Shown in pieces: positions 15,925-25,500 of a DNA stretch of 64,000 nucleotides. Every line of letters begins with the position of its first letter. Position 1 is the stretch's first letter. The position numbers and the translations under genes were made by a program. The stretch is from Paenibacillus glycanilyticus (GTDB taxonomy: Bacteria; Bacillota; Bacilli; Paenibacillales; Paenibacillaceae): positions 930,001-994,000 of the forward strand of contig NZ_JAMBNP010000001.1 of assembly GCF_023715145.1 (NCBI RefSeq). Direction: 5' to 3'. The notes beneath the pieces are model-generated. The model did no database searches, was not told where the DNA came from, and saw only the letters and a list, made by a program, of their open reading frames with translations.

Positions 15925-16605
15925 TTGGCAAAAGCCATTATTTTTGATTTCGACGGGACCATTCTGGACACCGAGACTCCTTGGTACGAAGCCTTCCGCG
16001 AGCTCTATGCGGAGCATAAGGTCGAGCTTACGCTCGAGCAATATTCGTTATGCATCGGAACCAGCCTGCACCTGTTTAATCCTTATGAATATTTAATCAC
16101 GGAGCATGGCATACCCATCGACCGGGCGGACTTACGCGCGAGAGTACGCGAGAAGTATGCCGAATTGATGAAGCATGAAACCATTCGCCCCGGCGTTATC
16201 AGCTTTCTGGAATCCGCCAAGGCAGCCGGCCTTCGGATTGGTCTTGCGTCGAGCTCCAAGCTGGATTGGGTTACGCGGCATCTCGACGAGCTGGGATTAA
16301 CCTCCTACTTCGAGTGCATTCGCACCTCCGACCATGTTACCCATGTTAAACCCGATCCCTCTCTCTATCTTCAGACCATTGCCGAACTAGGCATTCCGGC
16401 GAAGGATGCCATTGCGATCGAGGATTCCCCCAACGGCGCCAAGGCCGCGATTGCAGCCGGGCTGCACTGCGTCGTGCTTCCGAACAAAATGACAAAGCAC
16501 TTGGATTTTGGCGATATTGCGAAGCATGGCCATTCCCTTGCCGACATCAGCTTCGAGCACTTAATCAGCGATCCCTCCGCCTATCTGGCGAAATCGGCGG
16601 TCTAG
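15925..16605 (+). CDS. HAD-superfamily phosphatase, beta-phosphoglucomutase-like
   Basis: Cytoplasmic HAD hydrolase of 226 residues starting at TTG 15925, with AGGAGG well placed upstream. All four HAD motifs are visible: IFDFDGTILDTE (nucleophile Asp and general acid Asp), IGLASSS, the Lys of HVKPDPSLY, and IEDSPNGAKAA (Mg-binding). The helical cap between motifs I and II follows the PGMB/phosphatase subfamily I pattern. Likely substrates are sugar phosphates. Isomerase (PgmB) and phosphatase activity cannot be separated from sequence alone. It lies downstream of the ArsR-like gene, about 105 bases away. Confidence 0.9.
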   Translation: MAKAIIFDFDGTILDTETPWYEAFRELYAEHKVELTLEQYSLCIGTSLHLFNPYEYLITEHGIPIDRADLRARVREKYAELMKHETIRPGVISFLESAKAAGLRIGLASSSKLDWVTRHLDELGLTSYFECIRTSDHVTHVKPDPSLYLQTIAELGIPAKDAIAIEDSPNGAKAAIAAGLHCVVLPNKMTKHLDFGDIAKHGHSLADISFEHLISDPSAYLAKSAV

Positions 16606-16619
16606 TCAGATGTTTATAA

Positions 16620-16660
16620 GAGCGGCCCAATCCCCCTTCCGCGGGGCATTGGGCCGTTCT
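16620..16660 (+). terminator. Terminator of the HAD gene
   Basis: GCGGCCCAAT-CCCC pairs with GGGG-ATTGGGCCG around a short loop, followed by TTCTTG. It also ends the DUF1680 remnant on the other strand. Confidence 0.8.
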
Positions 16661-16673
16661 TGCAAGCTGCTAT

Positions 16674-17182
16674 TTAATCTCGCGCCAGAACCGGAAGCTC
16701 TGCAACTCTTAGTCTCGCACAGCCGTAAGGAACTAATTCAATCTCCTCCAAAGGCTCCCGGCTGACAACCGGACTGACCGGCGGCGTACCGGCAGAATTC
16801 AACTCCATGGTCCACTCTGGAAGCCTTCGTGCATGAACCTTCATTCGCAGCGGAGGATGCTCTGCTGCAAACGGCTGTCTCCGGAGCTCATCCTCGATTA
16901 TTATGTTGAGATTATCAAGGGACTTCTCGCTAAGCTCAATGCCGTAATTCCACGGGGACTGCGGGTACAGCTCCCAGTCATGATAAGATAGGTGCGGTGC
17001 TTCTGCCACTGTTCCTTGACCGGTATGGCAAGGATAAGCGGGCCATATTGAACGCCAACGGCTCCATTCGCCCGCGGAATTAGTCTGGCCTGCTTCGTCA
17101 GCGTAAGCACCAGCTCATCCTGCTCCTTCCATTGCCTGTGAAACGAAGCAAAGGACCGTGCGGTTACGCCTGCGCCGCAGTC
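16674..17182 (-). pseudogene. Remnant of a DUF1680 (GH127-like) glycosidase gene
   Basis: Only the C-terminal end of a beta-L-arabinofuranosidase-like protein remains. On the minus strand one frame reads RQWKEQDELVLTLTKQARL, then GVQYGPLILAIPVKEQW. It then shifts frame near 17000 into HDWELYPQSPWNYGIEL, RLPEWTMELN and ELVPYGCARLRVAELPVL, which are typical closing blocks of DUF1680 proteins. Upstream of about 17182 there is a stop and no further similarity, so some 450-500 N-terminal residues are missing. Both a 5' truncation and a frameshift are present, and I see no ribosome site. Members of this family remove arabinofuranose from pectin or hydroxyproline glycans, which fits the rest of the window. 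Confidence 0.75.
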
Positions 17183-17296
17183 CTAACCTAACTGTAAAAA
17201 GGCTCTATCCCCTATCAAAACACCCATTCGGGTCCGACATATTGTCCATAAGCTATATGAGATAAGCCACCGCTATGAGGGGATGCGAGTCTTACT

Positions 17297-17689
17297 ATGT
17301 TTTGCTGGATTGGCAAGGTAGTTGTCGTGAACAATAACGGCATTATTCATTTTGGATTTGTTAAACAAATCGCTCCGGAATCGATCCAGGTTGGTTCGGG
17401 CAACGGCGCGACCACATCAGAGGAAGCCTTGGAGGAAACGGGCAGAGAAACCGAAAACCAGGCTAATGGCAACGGTAATGGCGCGAGCGCCAACGGCAAG
17501 ATTGCCGGTAAGAACACGAGCAGGAATAGCAAAAGCAGGAGTAAAAGCAAAGGCAAAGCAACCGGAAAAGCGCCTGCAACTGCGAAGAAGACAGCTGCAC
17601 TTGCTGCTTCTAATTTACCTAACCCGCCATACGGGAATTCAGGCAAAACCCATCCGCTGGGCGCATTATTGAAAAAAGGGTTCAAATAA
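17297..17689 (+). CDS. Small Lys/Ala/Ser-rich protein of unknown function
   Basis: I do not recognise this 130-residue protein. Residues 1-35 are ordered-looking (MFCWIGKVVVVNNNGIIHFG), and the middle (35-105) is low complexity: first Asn/Gly/Glu, then a strongly basic run of Lys, Ser, Arg and Ala. The tail PNPPYGNSGKTHPLGALLKKGFK has the look of short conserved spore or envelope proteins, but that is only an impression. The only upstream ribosome-like site (GAGGGG) is unusually far from the ATG. The terminator that follows overlaps the last codons. Reading-frame reality is supported by the terminator and the N-terminal and C-terminal composition, not by homology. Confidence 0.55.
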   Translation: MFCWIGKVVVVNNNGIIHFGFVKQIAPESIQVGSGNGATTSEEALEETGRETENQANGNGNGASANGKIAGKNTSRNSKSRSKSKGKATGKAPATAKKTAALAASNLPNPPYGNSGKTHPLGALLKKGFK

Positions 17690-17714
17690 GCTCGGAGGCT
17701 TATTTGAACCCTTT
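17675..17714. terminator. Bidirectional terminator overlapping a stop codon
   Basis: AAAGGGTTCAAATAAGC (17675-17691) pairs perfectly with GCTTATTTGAACCCTTT (17698-17714). The 17-bp stem contains the stop codon of the gene at 17297 and ends four bases before the stop of the convergent IDEAL gene. Confidence 0.88.
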
Positions 17715-17717
17715 GTT

Positions 17718-18086
17718 TTACTCAAATATATGGGATAAACGTGACCCGTTATTGTTCCACATCCACTTGCGGCTTTTCGAATCGCCCTGCGCCGTGTCCT
17801 TCAGCTGTCCGCTAAGCTCCAGAAACCACGCTTGATCCTGCGCTGCTAAAGCGAGATCAACCAAGCTGCGGATGTCTTCCTCATCCGGTACCCAATCAGC
17901 CTGTTTTCTCAAATGATGAGCCTTGGCAAGTGCAATCCGTCCGGCAGAATCCTCGTTATCCGATTTCACGACATGAACCTTTACAACACCTTGCTCCAAG
18001 TCAAATTGCTCGACATAGCCGAAAATAAATTCGCCGCTGATTGTTTGTCCTTGCACCCAATCACTGACTGCAATATTCACGGTCAT
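17718..18086 (-). CDS. IDEAL-domain protein
   Basis: Cytoplasmic protein of 122 residues. The N-terminal half (MTVNIAVSDWVQGQTISGEF, then GVVKVHVVKSDNE) forms a beta-rich domain. Residues 77-103 (DIRSLVDLALAAQDQAWFLE) match the IDEAL domain, a short helical element seen in Firmicutes proteins such as the ComK-binding and competence-related set. The start ATG 18086 is preferred over GTG 18089 because AAAGGG lies five bases upstream of it. It has its own promoter (18135-18163). The biological role of this subgroup is unknown. Confidence 0.75.
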   Translation of the reverse strand: MTVNIAVSDWVQGQTISGEFIFGYVEQFDLEQGVVKVHVVKSDNEDSAGRIALAKAHHLRKQADWVPDEEDIRSLVDLALAAQDQAWFLELSGQLKDTAQGDSKSRKWMWNNNGSRLSHIFE

Positions 18087-18134
18087 CACCGCCCTTTACG
18101 AAAGTAAGTAACTGTAACTTAAGTTATTACTGTT

Positions 18135-18163
18135 ATAATAATGTATACAGTTATCAATGTCAA
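18135..18163 (-). promoter_or_regulatory. Promoter of the IDEAL-domain gene
   Basis: On the minus strand TTGACA (18158-18163) and TATTAT (18135-18140) are 17 bases apart, about 50 bases before the start codon. The -35 matches the sigma-A consensus perfectly. Confidence 0.75.
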
Positions 18164-18296
18164 CAGGCTGAGAAAGAGATTACTTATTCAGCAAAGCTTC
18201 CGATAAAAAGGCCTTAACCTGACTTAAATAAGGGGTTTCCGAAACGATTCCGCCTGATTGGTTATAATGTATATACGCCGCAAGCAGAAGAAAGTT

Positions 18297-20003
18297 TTAG
18301 GATTCGAAATCCCCCAAGATCATCTCATCCAAAGCCGTGCCGCCAAGGACCATCGGATATACGTTCTCGTCCATCGGAATGACAAACTCTACAAGCACCG
18401 GCCCCGGCGTCTCCAAGGCTTCCTTCCAGGCAGCATCCGCTTCCTCCTTGCTGCTTGCCCATAGTCCCTTAATTCCGTATGCCTCCGCCAGCAGAACAAA
18501 ATCCGGGCTGCCCGCAAGGTCGATCTGACTTAACCGGTTCTCGTACATCAGCTCCTGCTGCTGCCTTACCATGCCAAGCACGCGATTGTTCAGTACAACT
18601 ATTTTTACCGGAATCTGATGCACGGCGCAAATAGCCATCTCTTGGGCGCACATCTGCATCCCGCCGTCTCCGTTAATCGAGATAACAAGCCGGTCAGGAT
18701 TCCCGATCTGGGCTCCGACTGCGGCCGGAAAACCAAATCCCATCGTACCAAGTCCCCCTGAGGACAACAGCGATCGCGGTTGATTAAATTTGTAGAACTG
18801 CGCCGTCCACATCTGATGCTGTCCTACGTCGGTCGAAATAATGGCATTGCCCTGCGAAGTCCGATACATCATTTCAAGGACGTATTGCGGCTTCAGTTCG
18901 GTCTCCGAGTCGTTATAGCGCAAGGGATGCTGCGATTGATACCGGCTGATCTGCTTCATCCAGCCCTCCGCCTCAGCAGGAACGGCTTTCGCTGAAGCAT
19001 AAGCAAGAACGCCCTTCAAATCACCGATAATGCTGATATCCGCTTTAATGATTTTATCTATTTCTGCCGGGTCGATATCAATGTGAACAATCCGCCTTGC
19101 CCGAGGCGCAAAGCCTTCTACCTTCATCGTAAGCCGGTCATCAAACCGCGAGCCCAGCGACATAATTAAATCTGCCTGCTGAATGGCCATATTCGCGGCA
19201 TAATTGCCATGATGGCCCGCCATGCCAAGCGCGAAAGGATGTCCGCTCGGAAATCCGCTTAACCCATGCAAGGTTGTAACTACCGGGATTTGCGTCCGCT
19301 CAACAAACCGGAGCAGCTCTTCGGAAGCATTCGAATGAACAATACCACCGCCGGCAATAATAACCGGTCTTTCCGATTCAGCGATAGCAGAGAGCCAGTC
19401 ATCAACACGGGCAGTATCCAATTTCGGATCAGGCTCATAGCCGCGCAGTTGAACCGTTTCTTTGCACGGCTCGTATAAGAGCTTCGCGTTCGAGATATCC
19501 TTCGGAATATCAATCAGCACCGGACCCTTGCGTCCGGTATTCGCGAGGTAGAAGGCTTCATGCAAAATTCTCGGAATATCCGCCGCGTTGCGGACCGAAT
19601 AGCTGTGCTTCGTAATTGGCATCGTAATCGTAATAATGTCGGCCTCCTGGAAAGCATCCGTTCCGATCATAGTTGTTGGCACATTCGCTGTAAGGATGAC
19701 CATCGGAATAGAGTCCATATGGGCCGTTGCGATGCCGGTTATCAGATTGGTCGCTCCCGGTCCTGAAGTCGCAATGCATACGCCAACCTTGCCAGTGGAA
19801 CGGGCATAGCCGTCGGCAGCATGAACGGCGCCTTGCTCATGGCGGGTCAGGATATGCTTGAAGTTAACATTCCTCGTCATCGCATCGTAAATATATAACG
19901 CACTTCCGCCAGGGTATCCAAACACCGTGTCTACTCCCTCATCAAGCAATCCTTGAAGCAATGCTTCCGAGCCAGTCATCCAAGTTGTTGTTGTTTGTTG
20001 CAT
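18297..20003 (-). CDS. ilvB: Acetolactate synthase large subunit
   Basis: Thiamine-diphosphate enzyme that condenses two pyruvates, or pyruvate and 2-oxobutyrate, in valine, leucine and isoleucine synthesis. It is 568 residues from ATG 20003, which has GGAGG nine bases upstream. The N-terminal domain has [16 protein letters not shown] with the surroundings of the catalytic Glu, [20 protein letters not shown] and the FAD-linked centre ([15 protein letters not shown]). The C-terminal ThDP motif is [20 protein letters not shown] followed by the NN pair. No ilvN regulatory subunit or ilvC lies next to it; the neighbour downstream is the IDEAL gene. It is expressed from a long leader with two T-box riboswitches, which marks it as a biosynthetic rather than fermentative (AlsS) enzyme. 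Confidence 0.93.
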   Translation of the reverse strand: MQQTTTTWMTGSEALLQGLLDEGVDTVFGYPGGSALYIYDAMTRNVNFKHILTRHEQGAVHAADGYARSTGKVGVCIATSGPGATNLITGIATAHMDSIPMVILTANVPTTMIGTDAFQEADIITITMPITKHSYSVRNAADIPRILHEAFYLANTGRKGPVLIDIPKDISNAKLLYEPCKETVQLRGYEPDPKLDTARVDDWLSAIAESERPVIIAGGGIVHSNASEELLRFVERTQIPVVTTLHGLSGFPSGHPFALGMAGHHGNYAANMAIQQADLIMSLGSRFDDRLTMKVEGFAPRARRIVHIDIDPAEIDKIIKADISIIGDLKGVLAYASAKAVPAEAEGWMKQISRYQSQHPLRYNDSETELKPQYVLEMMYRTSQGNAIISTDVGQHQMWTAQFYKFNQPRSLLSSGGLGTMGFGFPAAVGAQIGNPDRLVISINGDGGMQMCAQEMAICAVHQIPVKIVVLNNRVLGMVRQQQELMYENRLSQIDLAGSPDFVLLAEAYGIKGLWASSKEEADAAWKEALETPGPVLVEFVIPMDENVYPMVLGGTALDEMILGDFES

Positions 20004-20024
20004 AGCAGGCAGCCTCCCGTAATT

Positions 20025-20335
20025 AAAAATAACCCCTTTCATCCCCGGCTAATCACAGCAAAGCTGTAAAGCCAAAGGGACGAAAGGGGTTTATTCTTCG
20101 CGGTACCACCCTGGTTCACCGGTATTCTTGCGAATCCGGTCTCACGAGGCAAGGGATTTCCCTGCCTCCGGCACGATATCGTGTGCAAGTCCGGTCGAGC
20201 CTACGCAGCTGCATGTACAGCCTTCGGTCAACAAGCTCCGAGATGACCGCGGACACCGCTTATGACAAAGGTTTCACCAATCCCTCTGCTCTCTGGACAT
20301 AAGCCGCATGCCGCTATTTCTCTTCTTCGCTATAG
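20025..20335 (-). promoter_or_regulatory. T-box riboswitch, proximal copy, controlling ilvB
   Basis: The antiterminator T-box AGGGTGGTACCGCG is at 20099-20112 on the minus strand. It is followed by a terminator whose arms are AACCCCTTTCGTCCC and GGGGATGAAAGGGGTT, with TTTTT right before the ilvB ribosome site. Stem I shows the conserved AGAGAG and the region GGTCATCTCGGAGC. If the usual layout holds, the specifier codon there is GTC (valine) followed by A. The loop also holds ATC and CTC, so isoleucine or leucine is possible. Confidence 0.9.
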
Positions 20336-20346
20336 CTATAGACAAC

Positions 20347-20655
20347 AATAAAACCCCTTTCTTCCTCAGGCATCAGCTGCACAGCTGTTCTGCCTAGGGA
20401 CGAAAGGGGTTAATCTTCGCGGTACCACCCTGGTTTCACCGGTTCTCTTGCGATCCCGGTCTCATGAGGTAAGCTTCTCCTTACCTGCTGCACGTTAACG
20501 TGTGCCAATCCGGTTGAGCCTACGCAGCTGACATTCAGCCTTCAGTCAACAGCTCCGAGATGACCTCATACATCGCTTAAGGCAAAGGTTGCAGCGTTCC
20601 CCTTGCTCTCTGGACATAAGCAGCTTGTATGTTTTTCTCTTCTGCGCTTTTGCTT
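20347..20655 (-). promoter_or_regulatory. T-box riboswitch, distal copy, controlling ilvB
   Basis: A second complete T-box element precedes the first. Its T-box AGGGTGGTACCGCG is at 20418-20431 and its terminator pairs AACCCCTTTCGTCCC with GAGGAAGAAAGGGGTT. Its specifier region GGTCATCTCGGAGC is identical to that of the proximal copy, so both should respond to the same uncharged tRNA. The copies are arranged head to tail, a gene duplication in the leader. Confidence 0.9.
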
Positions 20656-20661
20656 TTGCAC

Positions 20662-20690
20662 ATCATAGCATAACAAAATCGGCTTTTCAA
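20662..20690 (-). promoter_or_regulatory. Promoter of the ilvB leader
   Basis: TTGAAA (20685-20690) and TATGAT (20662-20667) on the minus strand are 17 bases apart. The start would be near 20655, right at the beginning of the distal T-box. The -35 box overlaps the stop codon region of the DUF2238 gene upstream. Confidence 0.75.
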
Positions 20691-21337
20691 TCCGTTTTTT
20701 TCAATCGTTTATGCAGGAGGAGGAACAACAAGACGGCAAACAGGACGCCTGCAAGCGACATCGTCATGTCCTTCTGAGCATCAAACGGATCTCCTTCAAG
20801 CCCAATATACTGGGCTGCCATCTTCCGATTGAACAGGTAGGCCGACCACATTTCAAGGAGCTCGTACAAGGCGCTGGCCGTCATTATTATGGTGAAAGTC
20901 ACGATATAGGGCGGCCATTTCGTGCGCAGCTTGAGAAAATATTGGACGGCCTCACGGACCGGAAACGCGATCAGCAAACCAAAGGCGAAATGAACAATCC
21001 GGTCGTAGAAACCTCTCTTGATGTGAAAAGCTTGCTTCAGCCATTCGTCCACCGGCGTATTCTGATACGTATAATGCGCTGCGAAAGCATGCATGGCCAA
21101 AAAGAACGCGATAAACAGATACGATAAATTGCTTTGCGGAAATTTCCGGTATACGACAACCAGCACAACGATAAAAACGATTAACAATGCATTTTCGACG
21201 GCCCATATTTTCCAGTCGGAAGGCCGGATCGCCATGATGATCCAGAATGCAACAAACACGCCAATGACGGTATGAAGCAATCTGTTCTGCTTGAAAGGAA
21301 TCAGATGGCTTCGCAGCCATTTGGACCCGTCTGTCAT
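20687..21337 (-). CDS. DUF2238 (YjdF-type) integral membrane protein
   Basis: Membrane protein of about 216 residues with five or six hydrophobic segments. Recognisable DUF2238 features are HAFAAHYTYQNTPVDEWL, the FYDRIVHFAFGLLIAFP segment and SALYELLEMWSAYLF near the C-terminus, followed by DPFDAQKDMTMSLAG. The ATG 21337 has GGGG ten bases upstream; the longer frame starts at 21358 with a weaker site. Function in the family is unknown. Its stop codon overlaps the ilvB promoter. Confidence 0.85.
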   Translation of the reverse strand: MTDGSKWLRSHLIPFKQNRLLHTVIGVFVAFWIIMAIRPSDWKIWAVENALLIVFIVVLVVVYRKFPQSNLSYLFIAFFLAMHAFAAHYTYQNTPVDEWLKQAFHIKRGFYDRIVHFAFGLLIAFPVREAVQYFLKLRTKWPPYIVTFTIIMTASALYELLEMWSAYLFNRKMAAQYIGLEGDPFDAQKDMTMSLAGVLFAVLLFLLLHKRLKKTD

Positions 21338-21498
21338 AAGGTTGCAGCCCCATTTCATCCATAATCGGGATTATCTTTCCCGAATGGATAAGATTGCATC
21401 CGGTTATTAGTTCTTGAAAACTGAATTCCGATTGACGATTTGGATTAGCAATTGGCAAATTAGACCATTTTGTTGATCATTCGTGTAAAAAAACCGCA

Positions 21499-21531
21499 TA
21501 AAAAAAGACTGTCTGCTCATGCAGACAGTCT
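21499..21531 (-). terminator. Terminator of the TIM-barrel gene
   Basis: AGACTGTCTGC pairs perfectly with GCAGACAGTCT around TCAT, followed on the minus strand by seven T. Confidence 0.92.
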
Positions 21532-21539
21532 ACCGGTCT

Positions 21540-22451
21540 CTATCGAACCGTACTCTTGTTCTCCGCTTCGGCAACAACCTCTTGCCATAGCTCCTCGGCG
21601 ATTTGTTTCAGAAGCAGTGCCTGCTGCCAGCGGTCGGTCGTTTCCAGCTCACGGCCGTGCTCGTCGAGGCGCGTAATCGCATAGCCCGGAGGACCAAGCT
21701 CCGGAACAAAAGAAAGAACATCTCCGGGAACCGCATTCGCATACCAGTTCTGCATTCCTTTACGCCACCAGCGTTTGAAATGCCGGGCCATCGGATGGTC
21801 CCCGCTTTTTCCCATATCCACCTGAACCTGCTCCCCGTTCGAGATCCGGCCATGAATACCGGCCGTCCGCTGAAGCAGAACATCAAACTCCGCCTCCGAG
21901 CGGCTGCTTGTACCGTCTAATTCACCGGCTACGATGTAATGCGAGAAATCGATAATGAGCTTTAACTGCGGCAATGCGCGTACATAATCCGTCGTGCGCA
22001 GCAAATCCTGCGTAATTCTGCCCCGGTGGGTCTCGATGAAATGCGGAATGCCCGCTTCCGAGGAGGCTTCGAGAATATCTTGCAGCAATTGAACAGCCTC
22101 GTCGCCAACGACAAAGGCATCCATGACCTGCGAGTTGATGTACTGCACCCGGCCAAATTGCTTCACTGCCTCCAGAATGCTCTGCATGTCGCTCTTGCTC
22201 GACGGAAAAGCAACCGTACTAAAGGTGAACTGGTGCTTATCCAGCAATCGATGCCATTCCTCGATGTCCTGCTCGGCCGGCATCGTAGCACTGATACCGG
22301 TGAATCCGGCTGCGGCAATCCGCTCGAACTTCTCCTCCATCGTCCACTCCCGGCCATTCTCGCCGAGTCCAATCATCGCCCACCAGGATTGCTGCAGCTC
22401 CATTCTCGGAGGATTGTTAGTACCGTCATTCAAATGATAGTTAGATGCCAT
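21540..22451 (-). CDS. Sugar phosphate isomerase/epimerase-like TIM barrel protein
   Basis: Cytoplasmic protein of 303 residues from the xylose-isomerase-like TIM barrel superfamily (AP endonuclease family 2 fold). Metal-site blocks are visible: GIPHFIETHRGRITQ (Glu and His), LKLIIDFSHYIVAGE (Asp and His) and GIHGRISNGEQVQVDMG (His). The Trp-rich segment RHFKRWWRKGMQNWYAN is unusual. Start ATG 22451 has GAGGAG about 11 bases upstream. It stands alone downstream of the SLH-GH43 gene, with a cre-like site before it, so a role in sugar catabolism is likely but the substrate is unknown. Confidence 0.85.
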   Translation of the reverse strand: MASNYHLNDGTNNPPRMELQQSWWAMIGLGENGREWTMEEKFERIAAAGFTGISATMPAEQDIEEWHRLLDKHQFTFSTVAFPSSKSDMQSILEAVKQFGRVQYINSQVMDAFVVGDEAVQLLQDILEASSEAGIPHFIETHRGRITQDLLRTTDYVRALPQLKLIIDFSHYIVAGELDGTSSRSEAEFDVLLQRTAGIHGRISNGEQVQVDMGKSGDHPMARHFKRWWRKGMQNWYANAVPGDVLSFVPELGPPGYAITRLDEHGRELETTDRWQQALLLKQIAEELWQEVVAEAENKSTVR

Positions 22452-22484
22452 TATCGCACACTCTCCTCTATCTAGCAGATGTTA

Positions 22485-22498
22485 TGTAAGCGCTATAT
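22485..22498. promoter_or_regulatory. cre-like site upstream of the TIM-barrel gene
   Basis: TGTAAGCGCTATAT matches the CcpA consensus TGWAANCGNTNWCA at 12 of 14 positions, and the flanking GTTAT and ATAAC extend the symmetry. It is about 35 bases before the start codon. Confidence 0.4.
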
Positions 22499-22586
22499 AA
22501 CCAAAATTATACTATCTTATTTTTTGAAAAAGGACAATCCGGAAGAATACCTACTTCCGGATTGTCCTGGTCTCAAACCTCAAACT

Positions 22587-25500
22587 CTAGTTCTTGTAAA
22601 TGTTATACAGCATGACGGCCACTTCTGCTCTTGTCGTAGTCTCATGCGGAGACAGCTTGTTGCCCGCACCCTGAATAATGCCGTTCTTAACAAGGGTAGC
22701 AATGCCTTCAGCCGCATACGAGCTTACTTGATCAGCATCCGCATAACCGCTGATATCACCGGCTGTGCCATTCATCGCGGACAGCTTTTTCGCCACAACT
22801 AAAGCTTTGGCAGTCAGGGTCATCATATCCTGTCTGCTAACGCTCGCGCGAGGATCAAAGCGGTTATTGCCCATACCGTTTGAAATGCCAAGCTTCTTCG
22901 CAATGCCTGCCGCCTGGTAGTAATAATCGTCAGTTTTGACATCTGCAAAGTTCGAATCAACTTCGGCCGTCAGTCCAAGCGTCGATACAAGGAGCTTAAT
23001 GAAATCAGCTCTTGTTACGGCACTATTCGGCGAGTACGTTAGAGCCGAAGTGCCGTTAATGATTCCTCTGGAACCCAGTGCTTCAATCTGTGCTTTGGCC
23101 CAAGGAACCACGGCAAGATCGGTAAATGTCTTGTGAACTTCAGCAACCGCATATTTGCTGAAATGCGTTGTTGTAAACACCATTACACCTGCTGCCTGAT
23201 CATAGCGGCCGCTTGGCACTGGCTCCGTTGTACCATCGTCGTTCACATGCAGGATAACGAGATGGTCCAATGCTTCGCCTGCTGCCGGCGTATAGGGAAT
23301 GGTTACAACAACCGGCGTATTATCGTTATGGAAAGCGAGCGGCTTGTTGTCAGCCAGTATATGAATTTCTACAGCAGGTTTTCCTGCAGTCGAAGAGTTT
23401 GCCGATCCAATGTGAAGAGTCACATTCTTAGCGGAGGCAAGCTCTGCTGCCGAGAACATTCCCGCAGGCAATGCAACGGTTCCAAATGGCGTCTTCACCC
23501 GGATTTCCTGCGACTTGCCCAGCTGCGCGAGCAGGGCTGCTGGGATCTGCTGTTCATACGCTTCCGCGCCGGTGACTTGCGGAAGTTCGATTTCCACGAC
23601 TTTTCTTCCATCCCGCAAAACGGGCGCAAGCGAAATGGCTTTATTCAAATCATCCGCGGTAACTGTCCCTTTCGCAACCTTGGAAGCGGAATCAAATACG
23701 CCGTTTACCGTCAATCTCGCCAGCTCCGCCGTAACGACCGGCGTCAAGCCGTTGGATGAGCTTGAGCCGCTGCCCTGGCTCGACTTAGCCGGTACTGCTA
23801 CGGCAATTGAAACCGTATCCGCTGTCGTGCTGTCCGAAGTTCGGGTCACGCGAAGGACGAGATTCACGGTTGTGGCCGAGCTCGGCGGCGTAATCGCGCC
23901 ATCCGTGCTGATTACTTCGCTGTCGGAGGATAGAATAGCCACCGTGAACTCGGCTGGAATAACAGGCAGCGTTAAGACCGTTGCATTGCTCGCTGGAGCC
24001 GTAATCGCGGTGATGCCGTCCGCAATCTCTTTCGCAGTACGTGCAATTGCAGCATTTTGCACGGTTGACACAGCCGACTCTGTTCCCGTACCGTCAATCA
24101 CGCCAACTTTATAGTAATAGGTATGTTCCGACGGCAAGCCGGTATCGGTATAAGTTCCAGCCGTCCCGCTGTACACCTTCGTATAGGTGCCTGCTTCGCT
24201 GGTCGAACGGTACAGGTTATAGCCAAGCGCACCGGTCGTTTTGTTCCAGGCAAGCTTCACGCTTGTCGAAGATGCTGCCGCTGCCGACAGTCCCAGCGTC
24301 GGGTCTGCAGACGGGGTCAAGTCTGGCTTAACAAGCATGATCCAGCTGATCATCGGGTCTTGCGCAGCCGTATTTCTTACCGTGATATTAAGGGATCCTT
24401 CTGTTACATTCACCCCTGTAAATGCCATTGTATGGCTCGGCGTGAAAGTAATCGCGCCTTTATTCTCGTTATTAAGTAGCAGATCGGCCTTTCTCGACGA
24501 ATTCGTCCACGGATCATTGAAGCCCAGATAGACGTCATAAGAGCCGTTCTCTAACGTGAATTGATAAGACAAATCCTTGCCTTTAGGAGAGTTCGTTACG
24601 TTCCCGCCGTTCAAATAACGGACCGTGGAGTAAATATCCCCGTCTGCCGAACCGGAAGGCATCGAATCAACGCCAAGATATCCCCAAGGTGTTTCGTCCG
24701 TTTGATTATAAGCTTGCTCGACTACGCTTTTATTCGCCAGTGTATCCTGCATATAGGAGGCAAGCAGCTTGTAGTCGGAAGTCGCATAACCGCCCGCGTT
24801 AACAAAATACAGGGCATTGCCCGGCACGACATACATCTTGATGCTTTGCACCTTGTTGTGATGCTCCGGCAGCGTCATTTGAACCGTGATTGGACCTGGC
24901 TTCGCAAAGTCCGCTGCCGTAAGAGCGTGCGAATTCACGGACCAGGCAACTGGCGTGGATTCTGTTCCCGTTTTCTCCAATACGTCAACTTGAGCCGGCA
25001 AATTCGGTACCTCTCCAAGCTTCACTGCTTCCGGGAACTTGGTCGTCACATTGACCTGACCCATCGCATCCAGAAGATCCGGTGTCCAGTTCGCATACCA
25101 TTTGATTGCAATGTCTGTCCCCATGCCAAACTCGATCGGCAGGAATACGTATTTGGCGCCGTCATTGGCAAAGTTCCCGCCATTCCAAATATCGCCTACA
25201 TAGATAAACTTGCCTTCCTCCGGATTAACCGGAATAACGAAGGTCGATTGGGTATTAAATGCTTTTGCCGGATCCGGATCGCTTGATGAAGTGCGCACGA
25301 ACGGATCCTGCATCGGAGCCCATGGCCCAAAGATGTTATCGGCTACCGTATATTTGTTCTGATTCGCTGCCCAGCCCGTTGCGCCGGAAGTAATCATGTA
25401 ATAATGGCCGTTATACTTGAACATCGCCGGCGCTTCACGCTGCGCGCCCGGGAATACGCGCACATAGTCGACGCCGTACACGGCTTTGTACGACGTATCG

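Noticed and set aside
18258-18275. Plus-strand TATAAT just after the ilvB stop codon
   Set aside because: There is no -35 at a proper distance and no plus-strand gene follows; it would only read antisense to ilvB.
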